Shown here piece by piece: positions 1 through 11,796 of a stretch of DNA of 64,000 nucleotides. How positions within the stretch are numbered: position 1 is the stretch's first letter; each line of letters opens with the position of its first letter. Origin of the DNA: an uncultured Porticoccus sp. (lineage in GTDB: Bacteria; Pseudomonadota; Gammaproteobacteria; Pseudomonadales; Porticoccaceae); the NCBI RefSeq assembly GCF_913061305.1, contig NZ_CAJXST010000007.1:1-64000 (forward strand), in the 5' to 3' direction. A program made the position numbers and the translations under genes. The notes under the pieces are model-generated. The model made no database searches and was not told the origin of the DNA. It was given only the letters and a program-made list of their open reading frames with translations.

Positions 1-613
1 GCAACAGCACAAACAACACCGGCATCAATACTCTTACCGCAACACCGAGCCCACGGGTTACCCCGCCAATCACCACTAACAGGGTCAGAATCATAAAGAC
101 TGTCTGCCACAGAATCAGCGCTTTCGGGTCGGACAACAGGTCTGCAAAAATAATGGCAACCTGATCGGCACTGGCGCCCTGGAATGCACCACCGGCCATC
201 TTCCCAATGTAATTGAGCGCCCACCCGGCAATCACCGCGTAATAGGAAAGAATCATCAGTCCGGCCATGACACCCAGCCAGCCTATCGCATGCCAGTGCC
301 GTTCCAGACCCGCCTCTGTGGTCAGGCGACGCATCGTATTGATCGGACTCTGTCGGCCCCGCCGACCCAACATGACCTCCGCCACCATGACGGGAATGCC
401 TACCAGTAAAATACACAGCAGATACACCAGCACAAAAGCGCCGCCGCCATTTTCACCGGCAATATAGGGAAACTTCCAGATATTCCCCAGACCGACCGCC
501 GAACCAGTTGCCGCCAGCACAAAGGTCCAGCGACTGGACCAGACAGGGTGCCCCCCGGGAACCGGTCCAGACCCATCAACCTCTGCCGGGGATTGCTGCT
601 GTTGTTCCGCCAT
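1..613 (-). CDS. NSS-family sodium-dependent transporter, partial (3' end outside window)
   Basis: The gene starts with ATG at 613 and runs off the left edge, leaving about 204 N-terminal residues. After a Gln-rich cytosolic start, the first membrane segment carries the SNF/NSS signature GSAVGLGNIWKFPY, followed by ENGGGAFVLVY. These are the unwound TM1 and TM2 parts that bind Na+ and substrate in LeuT-type symporters. Four to five hydrophobic segments are visible. The family imports amino acids or related solutes with sodium; the substrate cannot be told. A second NSS gene lies at 29604-30953. The gene is divergent from smpB. Confidence 0.9.
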   Translation of the reverse strand, partial: MAEQQQQSPAEVDGSGPVPGGHPVWSSRWTFVLAATGSAVGLGNIWKFPYIAGENGGGAFVLVYLLCILLVGIPVMVAEVMLGRRGRQSPINTMRRLTTEAGLERHWHAIGWLGVMAGLMILSYYAVIAGWALNYIGKMAGGAFQGASADQVAIIFADLLSDPKALILWQTVFMILTLLVVIGGVTRGLGVAVRVLMPVLFVLL

Positions 614-739
614 CGGCGATACCCTTGTCAAAACTGAACGGATTGTACCGGCAATCCCCGTTATACAAAACCAAGGCAATCACGCATAACGCCACAAAAC
701 CATAGGCGCACCCCAATGCAATCCTTATAATGCCGCCCC

Positions 740-1219
740 ATGGCTAACAAATCCCAACACCCTCAAAAAAACCCCACCATTGCACTCAACAAGCGGGCCC
801 GCCACGAATACCAGCTCGAGGAAAAATTCGAAGCGGGTCTTGTTCTGCAGGGCTGGGAAGTAAAAAGCCTGCGCGCCGGCAAAGCCCAGCTCACCGACAG
901 CTATGTATTACTGAAAGACGGCGAGGCTTATCTGATTGGTACACATATCACCCCATTGGGAACCGTGTCTACCCACTACGTCACCGACCCCGGTCGCACC
1001 CGCAAACTGCTGCTCAATCAGCGTGAACTCGGCAAATTGTTCAGCGGTGTCAATCAGAAGGGCTACACCTGTGTAGCCACCGCGCTGTATTGGAAAAATC
1101 ACCTGGTAAAGTGTGAAATCGCGCTGGCCAAGGGCAAGAAAGAACACGACAAACGCGAAACTGAAAAAAATCGTGACTGGGCGCGGCAGAAACAACGCCT
1201 GGTCCGTCACGCCCGGTGA
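740..1219 (+). CDS. smpB: SsrA-binding protein SmpB
   Basis: This 159-residue protein has the normal SmpB length. SmpB binds the tRNA-like part of tmRNA and brings it to ribosomes stalled on broken mRNA. Family marks are [18 protein letters not shown] near residue 17, then [14 protein letters not shown]. The Lys/Arg-rich C-terminal tail ([15 protein letters not shown]) is the part that enters the mRNA channel. The tmRNA gene follows 120 bp downstream on the same strand, so both parts of the rescue system sit together. Confidence 0.98.
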   Translation: MANKSQHPQKNPTIALNKRARHEYQLEEKFEAGLVLQGWEVKSLRAGKAQLTDSYVLLKDGEAYLIGTHITPLGTVSTHYVTDPGRTRKLLLNQRELGKLFSGVNQKGYTCVATALYWKNHLVKCEIALAKGKKEHDKRETEKNRDWARQKQRLVRHAR

Positions 1220-1339
1220 TCAATTAACGTCCTCGTAGTGAACTTCATCCACAGAATAAGTCTAATGAACCAATGGTCTCTGTGGTAACATCCAATTTGA
1301 GACGATGTTTTTTAACAGAAACACTCAACAGCAGTTTCA

Positions 1340-1717
1340 GGGGGCGATTTGGATTCGACGCCGGTTACAAAACCCTGGGTGCATGCCGAGATGGCGACCA
1401 ATCTCGTAAATCCAAAGTCGCAAATTATAGTTGCCAACGACGACAACTACGCACTCGCCGCTTAATACCCGGTAGGGTGCCATCTGACCGGAGCCGTGCT
1501 TGTGCGTCCGGAGCCTTTCGGGGCTATCAGGTGTCATATCTCACATGATCGCGATGAAGCTCGTCCGGGGTGGATTCGTTAAAAACTCACCGGAATCGCG
1601 GTTTGCGCGCCCTGTCTGTCGGGTTGCAACCCGCTAAATTTAATAGACTGTACTAAGCATGTAGATCTCTCGGCAGAGGACTGACGGACGCGGGTTCAAT
1701 TCCCGCCGCCTCCACCA
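1340..1717 (+). ncRNA. ssrA: transfer-messenger RNA (tmRNA)
   Basis: The 5' end GGGGGCG (1340-1346) pairs with CGCCTCC (1707-1713), followed by ACCA at 1714-1717, giving a 7-bp acceptor stem and an encoded CCA. The 5' block GGATTCGACG and the T-arm GGGTTCAATTCCC are typical. The tag reading frame at 1433-1462 encodes ANDDNYALAA and ends with TAA at 1463-1465; this tag is the one known from Pseudomonas. The RNA is about 378 nt. It acts with SmpB to release stalled ribosomes and mark the nascent chain for proteolysis. Confidence 0.97.
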
Positions 1718-1723
1718 TATAGC

Positions 1724-1757
1724 AAAAAGGCCTCACCTTCGGGTGGGGCTTTTTTTG
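1724..1757 (+). terminator. Rho-independent terminator of ssrA
   Basis: An A-run leads into GGCCTCACC, a TTCG loop and GGTGGGGCT, then seven or more T residues. It starts 7 nt after the CCA end of tmRNA, as expected for the ssrA terminator. Confidence 0.9.
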
Positions 1758-1887
1758 TGGGAAGCAGACTGAGCACCCGCGTAGCGGGATCAGCCGCAGT
1801 GAGCACAGCGAACGGAGACAGCGCCCGTATGGGCGACCCGAAGGGCGAGCCTCGCAGAGGCGAATAATTCCCACCTCCACCAACATT

Positions 1888-1921
1888 AAAAAGCCCCAGC
1901 TCAAATCCACCGGGGCTTTTT
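1888..1921. terminator. Bidirectional terminator between ssrA and katG1
   Basis: AAAAAGCCCC (1888-1897) and GGGGCTTTTT (1912-1921) form a 10-bp stem that works on either strand. It lies downstream of katG1 on the minus strand and backs up the ssrA terminator on the plus strand. Confidence 0.75.
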
Positions 1922-1973
1922 AATTATTGTGACCTGACCAGCACCCGCATGACGGGTTCAGTCAGTCCAAACA

Positions 1974-4178
<2,205 letters not shown>

Positions 4179-4365
4179 TCACAGTAGCAGAATGCCAGGT
4201 ATCAAACTACAGAGAAAAATGCTTGAGCAGCGGCGTTGACTGTAACCGCAACCATGTTCTTGCAAACATGAAACGATCAGTGTGCTCACCGTTACCAATA
4301 TAATTTTTCAATCCATTTCATAGTGAATGTAAATGCTGTATTCACACTGGGCTACGCTATATTGA

Positions 4366-6621
<2,256 letters not shown>

Positions 6622-6737
6622 CCCGGTCAACTTTAATCTCAATGGGGAAGGTGCTCGCAACGGCAGCAAGACGAGGTCATTCGAGCACCGGACTCCGGTT
6701 CTGAGAAGCGGTTATTTATCCTTTTCGGAACTGACAC

Positions 6738-6773
6738 AAAAAACGGCGGTGTTACCGACACCGCCGTTTTTAT
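6738..6773 (+). terminator. Rho-independent terminator after exported katG
   Basis: AAAACGGCGGTGT and ACACCGCCGTTTT form a near-perfect 13-bp stem with a short loop, followed by T residues. It lies 117 bp after the katG stop. The rest of the 286-bp gap before the next gene shows nothing else. Confidence 0.85.
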
Positions 6774-6907
6774 TGATTAACGAAGAAACAACAGCACACT
6801 GTTCCCCGACCAGAGCTCCCGCAGGCCCAATAATTGATGTTAGATTTATTGTCCGGACTGTTTAATCAAGGGATAATAACCTCAACAATTACAGGGGCAC
6901 TTCTTTC

Positions 6908-8605
6908 TTGAGTTTGAGCATCAAGACACGTTTTCAACTTCTGACGGCAGCCCTGATCGTTATTTCCTCCCTGTGCGCCTGGTTGCTGTTCCAGCAGGTT
7001 GCAAAAAATATTATCGAGGAATGGGGGCTGCGCGCCGCCGATATTCAGGTGCGCTACGACAGCACCCGCCTACTCAAACCGATTGAGCGGGAAATTGCGC
7101 TGGCCCGGCAGATGGCCGATTCCCGTACTATCCAGAACTGGGCAAAGAACGAAGACAATCCCGCACTCGCCGCCGAGGCCATCCGTGAGATGGAGAGCTA
7201 TCGCCGGAACTTTAGTGCGCACAATTATTTTGTAGCACTCAAGCAATCCGGCTCCTATTACTACAATAACGTCGACGACGAGTTTGCCGGCAAACAGCTT
7301 CGCTACACGCTGGACAATGACAAACCCGATGACGCCTGGTTCTACCAGCTACTAAAACTGAACAAGTCCTTTCATATCAATGTCAATCCGGATACGCAGC
7401 TGGGCATTACCCAGCTGTGGATTGATGTGCAGATGAAAGACGGCGATGACACGCTGGGTATTGTCGGTACCGGCCTGCCTCTGGAAGCGTTCCTGGAGGA
7501 AATCGTCGATATCGAGCAACCCGGTATCACGACTGTGTTTGTGGATCATACCGGTGCTATACAGTTACACCGCGATCCCGGCATCATCGACTACGCCAGC
7601 CTGGTAAAGCCGGAAGGCCAGAAGAACACAATTGAGCTGCTCTTTGACCAACCACGTGATCAACAGGCACTTCGTAATATGATGACCACCCTACGCGAGG
7701 TCGGCGGGAAAACCAGTGAAGTAAAAAGCCAGTTCGTGGTCATTGACGGCAAGCGCTATCTGGCGGGTGTTGTCTACCTGCCCTCGCTGGACTGGTTTGA
7801 GATCACACTGCTGGATCTGGAGGAAGTGATTCCTGTCAGCAGTTTTGCAGCAATGATGCTGCTGTTTACCCTCATCCTGTTGATCGCCATATTGCTGGTC
7901 CACCTGGCTTTAAAAAAACTGATTCTGGCGCCTGTCGCGGCACTGGATAATGCCATGCTGAATGTAAAAAGCGGCGATCTTCGACCTGCCGACCTGCCGA
8001 CCGGGTCGGGAGAAATCGGTCGACTGATCAACCATTTTTCCGACATGGCCGAGGCAATTCGCACTCATACAGAAGAATTGGAGACCCGGGTCAAGAATCG
8101 CACACAGGCGCTCAATGAACTGACCAAACTCGATCCGCTGACCGGCCTGCTCAACCGCCGGGGCATGAATTTTCAACTGACCCAGGAGATCGACCGTTCG
8201 AGTCGTCAGCAAAACACCTTCGGCATCATCTGGCTCGACCTTGATCACTTCAAGACCATCAATGACAGCTTCGGACATGCGGTCGGCGACCGGGCACTGG
8301 TCAATGTTGCCGGGCTCCTGAAAGCGGGTATCAGGCCCTATGATCATGCGGCTCGGTGGGGCGGGGACGAATTTCTGGTGTTGCTATCACCCTGTGATGA
8401 GACGACGCTACAGCAGATCGGGGAGCGTCTGCGACTGAGCATTGAGCAGGCCAATCTGCCGGAGGGTCGGAAAATCACGGTCAGCGTTGGCAGTTGTCTG
8501 GCTCAGCCGGGAGACCAGCTGGAACAGCTGCTGAAATCCGCAGACGATGCACTTTATGAAGCCAAGGCTTCAGGCCGCAACAGGATGATCAAGGTCAGCA
8601 ACTGA
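6908..8605 (+). CDS. Membrane-bound diguanylate cyclase (sensor-HAMP-GGDEF)
   Basis: This 565-residue protein makes cyclic di-GMP from two GTP. A membrane segment at about 9-28 is followed by a periplasmic Cache-like sensor region (about 30-300), a second membrane segment at about 307-330, a HAMP linker, and a GGDEF domain from about 405. The active-site motif GGDEF is intact at 485-489. RPYD lies five residues before it, matching the RxxD inhibitory I-site, so feedback inhibition by product is expected. No EAL domain is present. The start is TTG, with AGGGGC upstream. The signal sensed is unknown. Confidence 0.93.
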   Translation: MSLSIKTRFQLLTAALIVISSLCAWLLFQQVAKNIIEEWGLRAADIQVRYDSTRLLKPIEREIALARQMADSRTIQNWAKNEDNPALAAEAIREMESYRRNFSAHNYFVALKQSGSYYYNNVDDEFAGKQLRYTLDNDKPDDAWFYQLLKLNKSFHINVNPDTQLGITQLWIDVQMKDGDDTLGIVGTGLPLEAFLEEIVDIEQPGITTVFVDHTGAIQLHRDPGIIDYASLVKPEGQKNTIELLFDQPRDQQALRNMMTTLREVGGKTSEVKSQFVVIDGKRYLAGVVYLPSLDWFEITLLDLEEVIPVSSFAAMMLLFTLILLIAILLVHLALKKLILAPVAALDNAMLNVKSGDLRPADLPTGSGEIGRLINHFSDMAEAIRTHTEELETRVKNRTQALNELTKLDPLTGLLNRRGMNFQLTQEIDRSSRQQNTFGIIWLDLDHFKTINDSFGHAVGDRALVNVAGLLKAGIRPYDHAARWGGDEFLVLLSPCDETTLQQIGERLRLSIEQANLPEGRKITVSVGSCLAQPGDQLEQLLKSADDALYEAKASGRNRMIKVSN

Positions 8606-8748
8606 CCGAAGGACATAGCCAGGAAGCCGGACGTTCCAGTAACGGTTGTCCAAAGCTCGGGCTGATAGTGTGAGCTCAGCTCGTTGGTGAACCAGAATGA
8701 TCCTGTGGTCAGGTGGGGTGAGGTTCTCGTACAGAGGCGCCCGACGAA

Positions 8749-8931
8749 TTACTCCCGGCTGTCGGTATTCTCCAACGCTTTGATTTTCTGATAGATACCG
8801 TCAGCCTCTTCGCTCAATTCCGCGAACCGCTGAATGTTACCCGATCGCTGTGCTTCCATGGCTTGCTGAAGCTTGCTCTGGTACGCCTTATTCAGTTTTT
8901 CCAACGGATTTTTTCTGAACAGTCCAAACAT
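8749..8931 (-). CDS. DUF6435 family small protein
   Basis: This 60-residue protein starts MFGLFRKNPLEKLNKAY and continues as a charged, helix-forming sequence (QQAMEAQRSGNIQRFAELS). It matches the DUF6435 pattern as I recall it: FGLF, then K/R-P-x-K-L, then AQRxGxIxxxAxL. It is probably cytosolic and all helical. No function is known to me. It stands alone between two longer genes. Confidence 0.75.
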   Translation of the reverse strand: MFGLFRKNPLEKLNKAYQSKLQQAMEAQRSGNIQRFAELSEEADGIYQKIKALENTDSRE

Positions 8932-9100
8932 AATGATTCTCGCGCCGCAGGGTTCATAACAACCGCGATGACAAAGCGGTCAGTCACTACTCCTACGACC
9001 CGAGCGACGTTTTGGACCGGAACCCGGCAGTGGACGGGAAAATCCAGCCACCGGGTTTTGATATCGCCCCCTCGTACCTCCTGACCACAAGGCGAATCTG

Positions 9101-10123
9101 TCAGGACAAGTAGGTTTCCAGACTGAATGCCCGATAGCGCAGCCTGGGTAATTTCTCGACAGTGATAAAGCCGGGCCGGGCGTTGATCACATCGGGGATT
9201 CGGTTGACCAGTTGGGTACAGGTAGTCATGGCGGTGGGAACAGCCCCGTTGGACAGTTCAACGTCGGGCTCACCCGCTATTTGCCAGTGGTTCATGTCGG
9301 CCTGATCAGGCCGATACACACAGCCGGTCATTTCGAACACAAAGCTCGGCCCTTCACTGGTTTTAATTTCATCGATATCGGTAAAACCCAGAACATTGCC
9401 GACCGGAACCGTGATTCCCAGAGAGGCAACCGGCAGAGGTTCCGTCGCCAGTACCGGCCGCGATGTTGTGGTAATCGACAGGGGCGTCAGCCCGGTATCC
9501 GCCACCAGAGCATCCAGCACGTTGCGACCAAAGGTGGGTGGGCGCGAGGCGGACTCCAGCCACGCCTTGAACTGCGCCGGGGTAGTACCAACCTGCTGTT
9601 CGCGGGCCAGCTCGGGGCCGTAATCATCGACATTCCAGCTGGCCTGCCCCAGGACTTTGTCTATACGGTGGGTCGTACCCATCAGCATGCTCACCATATT
9701 GAGCCAGTAGCTGTCCTGATGACCGGAACCCGTCAATGTCACACCGGTGCGTTTGGCGATCCCGTCCAGCTCAGCAGTAATCTCGGGCGAGGTGTCCCAC
9801 GGGTACAGTGCTTCTTCAGACAGTGTCACCGCATTCACACCGTGCTCGGCACAGAGGCGGAGCTGCTCCTGTGCATCGGACATATAGCTGTTGACGGCGA
9901 TCACCGCGATATCGGCTCCACGGCTCAACACCTCCGCGGCATCATCGCTCACGGCAACCCCCAGCTGGCGTCCGAGTCCGGTGAGCTCCCCCAGGTCCTT
10001 GCCGACTTTTGCCGGACTGCGGGAAATGGCCCCGATAATCTCGACGCCTTTGTCGAGCAACATACGGGTAATGATCGAATTCATTGTCCCGACACCATAG
10101 ACCACGGCTTTGATTTTTTTCAT
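9101..10123 (-). CDS. DapB-fold NAD(P)H-dependent dehydrogenase (diaminopentanoate dehydrogenase-like)
   Basis: Start chosen at ATG 10123 (MKKIKAVVYGVGTMNSII), with GAGGGTGG about 6 nt upstream, rather than ATG 10138. The 340-residue product opens with a Rossmann fold: GVGTM nucleotide loop, IIGAISRSPAKVGKDLGEL, then ADIAVIAVNSYMSD. This is the layout of dihydrodipicolinate reductase-like enzymes in the amine or 2,4-diaminopentanoate dehydrogenase family. GSGHQDSYWLNMV in the middle is typical of that family. The real substrate cannot be told, and neither neighbour belongs to lysine or ornithine metabolism. Confidence 0.7.
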   Translation of the reverse strand: MKKIKAVVYGVGTMNSIITRMLLDKGVEIIGAISRSPAKVGKDLGELTGLGRQLGVAVSDDAAEVLSRGADIAVIAVNSYMSDAQEQLRLCAEHGVNAVTLSEEALYPWDTSPEITAELDGIAKRTGVTLTGSGHQDSYWLNMVSMLMGTTHRIDKVLGQASWNVDDYGPELAREQQVGTTPAQFKAWLESASRPPTFGRNVLDALVADTGLTPLSITTTSRPVLATEPLPVASLGITVPVGNVLGFTDIDEIKTSEGPSFVFEMTGCVYRPDQADMNHWQIAGEPDVELSNGAVPTAMTTCTQLVNRIPDVINARPGFITVEKLPRLRYRAFSLETYLS

Positions 10124-10307
10124 GGATACCACCCTCATCGTTATTATCGTGTTCGGTTACATCGGTATAAGGTCGATATAACAGTGCCACAGTATAGGCA
10201 AGCTCAAGGGCAGATGGTAACCCCGACCCATGTCGCTGTTATTCCACAGATAACTGACTCGATGGAGAACAACCCGGATGGGGGCAATGATGAATTGTGA
10301 GCAGGCC

Positions 10308-10796
10308 CTAGTGCATCGCACGGCTCAGCACAAGGCGCTGAGCCGGATCGCTATCGGGCAGGCCATAGCTGGCCAGGGAGGCTTCACTGATTTTTTCCAG
10401 CGCCCGGGAAATGGCTTCCCGATAAATCACTGACTGGTCTCCACGGACAAACTCACCTGCCTCGAGTACCGCATAGTACGTCGTGAACAGATAGTTTTTC
10501 TCGAGATAAAATTGCCCCAGTTGCCTGTAACAGGCAGCCGTGCCATGACCGGCATCCACCAGCCTTTCCACATCGGCACACCCCCCGGCCTGAACCTGTA
10601 CCGGCTGACAGTCATTGGCCAACAGAATCATGGCAATCTCAAAACTGCTACCGAAGTGGGGCAGCGCTGCCCGATAGTGGCTGCGAGTCATAAAGACCTG
10701 CCCCTCCTGCATACACCGCTCCCAGTAACGCCTTGCCATACAGGGATTGGCCGACAGAAATTGTCTGTGATGTACACACAGGAATTGTGGCTCCAT
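10308..10796 (-). CDS. Uncharacterised protein, last gene of the heme receptor operon
   Basis: Start chosen at ATG 10796 (MEPQFLCVHHRQFLSANP), which has GAGGGGA upstream; an in-frame start at 10919 would run far into hugZ. The 162-residue product is soluble with no signal peptide. It carries two CxxxR/CM-type pieces and helical repeats (TACYRQLGQFYLEKNYLF, then TYYAVLEAGEFV) that look TPR- or SEL1-like. It follows hugZ by 31 bp on the same strand, after the receptor and hutX, so a role in heme or iron handling is likely by context only. I do not recognise a family. Confidence 0.6.
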   Translation of the reverse strand: MEPQFLCVHHRQFLSANPCMARRYWERCMQEGQVFMTRSHYRAALPHFGSSFEIAMILLANDCQPVQVQAGGCADVERLVDAGHGTAACYRQLGQFYLEKNYLFTTYYAVLEAGEFVRGDQSVIYREAISRALEKISEASLASYGLPDSDPAQRLVLSRAMH

Positions 10797-10827
10797 AGCG
10801 ATTTCCCCTCTCCGGTTGATGGATATG

Positions 10828-11352
10828 TCAGGCCACATCCCTTTTCTGGTGACCATCCCTGAGGTGATCCACTGTTTCACCGGCGAGGGTTTTTCCCGCC
10901 AGAGAAAATGCCCGACCAAAGCCTTTCACATAACGCCCACCCTGGGGAATAAGTCGAAACAGCTTGAAATCTGCCAACTGACTGAGGTGATTAATGCGCT
11001 CGCCATGCCTGTCGGCCAGTCGGGCTATGCCCTCGGCCCAATGCTTGCCATCCGGCTCAATGTGTTTTGCCTGCACGCTGTAATTCACCCTGATCCGGGC
11101 GAACAGCTCGCCGGCACTGTCCTCATCCTCAATGATCAGGACAGAGGCTTCCGGAAAATGCTGAAGGTTAACGGCATGCAGGGCAATTTCACTGATCAGC
11201 ACATACAGACATTCCTCACCAATCGCAAAAGGGGCGTAGGAGGCATAGGGTGTTCCCTCCATCGTGAGGGTCGACAACATCAGACTTTTGCGGCTACTGA
11301 TAAAGTTGATCACCTCTTCATTAATACGTTTCTGCACAATAGACTCTCTCAT
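10828..11352 (-). CDS. hugZ: Heme utilization protein HugZ/HutZ (FMN-binding split-barrel fold)
   Basis: Start chosen at ATG 11352 (MRESIVQKRINEEVINFISS) with AGGAG upstream. The 174-residue protein has the pyridoxamine-phosphate-oxidase-like split barrel seen in HugZ and HutZ, which bind or degrade heme without biliverdin-type HO similarity. Marks are SRKSLMLSTLTMEGTPYASY, then YVLISEIALHAVNL and RIRVNYSVQA, with a C-terminal GRAFSLAG. It lies 19 bp after hutX in the operon. It is expected to release iron from imported heme in the cytosol. Confidence 0.88.
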   Translation of the reverse strand: MRESIVQKRINEEVINFISSRKSLMLSTLTMEGTPYASYAPFAIGEECLYVLISEIALHAVNLQHFPEASVLIIEDEDSAGELFARIRVNYSVQAKHIEPDGKHWAEGIARLADRHGERINHLSQLADFKLFRLIPQGGRYVKGFGRAFSLAGKTLAGETVDHLRDGHQKRDVA

Positions 11353-11371
11353 TCTATTCTCCTGACATTCG

Positions 11372-11770
11372 TCACTGCACCGAGCGGTGCTCGCTAATAC
11401 GATGAAATTCGGCCACCTGTCCGGGACACAACGCGCCATCGTTATCCCTGCCCAGGAAGACCTTGAAAATGGGTTCGTTGTCCTTGTCCAGAAAGACAAA
11501 GGCATAGCTCTCCCTGCCCCGGTGGGGGCGCGCCTGGAAAGCCACTTGCCGGATCCTGCCGAGATTGATGTGCCCGTGCAGCCCCGAACTGCCACCGTCG
11601 AGATTGTAGTAACCCTCGCCGAGGCTACCGGCGGGAAAAGACCCCTTGAACTCGAACACACAACCGCCGTGCACGATGACGGTAGTTGTATTGCCCCACT
11701 CGGCCAATAGCCGAAGCAGTGCTTCTGCCTGATCCCCGGACATCCCCTGATTGTCGTCCCACGCTGTCAT
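11372..11770 (-). CDS. hutX: Heme utilization carrier protein HutX/HuvX
   Basis: This 132-residue cytosolic protein (shorter than the usual 160 or so) matches HutX/HuvX in TTVIVHGGCVFEFKGSFPAG, then GYYNLDG and GLHGHINLGRIRQVAF. SYAFVFLDKDNEPIFKVFLG is the conserved C-terminal half. HutX hands heme to the HutZ-type enzyme, here encoded just downstream. The gene follows the TonB-dependent receptor by 26 bp, in the order receptor-hutX-hugZ known from Vibrio-type loci. Confidence 0.85.
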   Translation of the reverse strand: MTAWDDNQGMSGDQAEALLRLLAEWGNTTTVIVHGGCVFEFKGSFPAGSLGEGYYNLDGGSSGLHGHINLGRIRQVAFQARPHRGRESYAFVFLDKDNEPIFKVFLGRDNDGALCPGQVAEFHRISEHRSVQ

Positions 11771-11796
11771 TGTTGGTTACCCATACCCTGTCGCCA

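Larger units (their letters stand above)
1707..1966 (+). repeat. Diverged tandem duplication of the ssrA 3' end and its terminator
   Basis: Two blocks share the same order of parts at an offset of about 163-168 bp. In the first, CCTCCACCA (1709-1717) is followed by a terminator (1724-1757) and GCACCCGC with a CGGG partner (1773-1787). In the second, CCTCCACCA (1874-1882) is followed by a terminator (1888-1921) and GCACCCGC with a CGGG partner (1941-1956). AATTCCC also precedes CCTCCACCA in both. tmRNA 3' ends are common integrase targets, so this may be an old attachment-site duplication whose element has been lost. That origin is inference; the repeated order is seen directly. Confidence 0.5.

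Noticed and set aside
1653..1910. Minus-strand open frame (85 codons) containing VEAAGIEPAS
   Set aside because: It is antisense to the tmRNA 3' end and terminator. This peptide type is a well-known false annotation next to tRNA and tmRNA genes.
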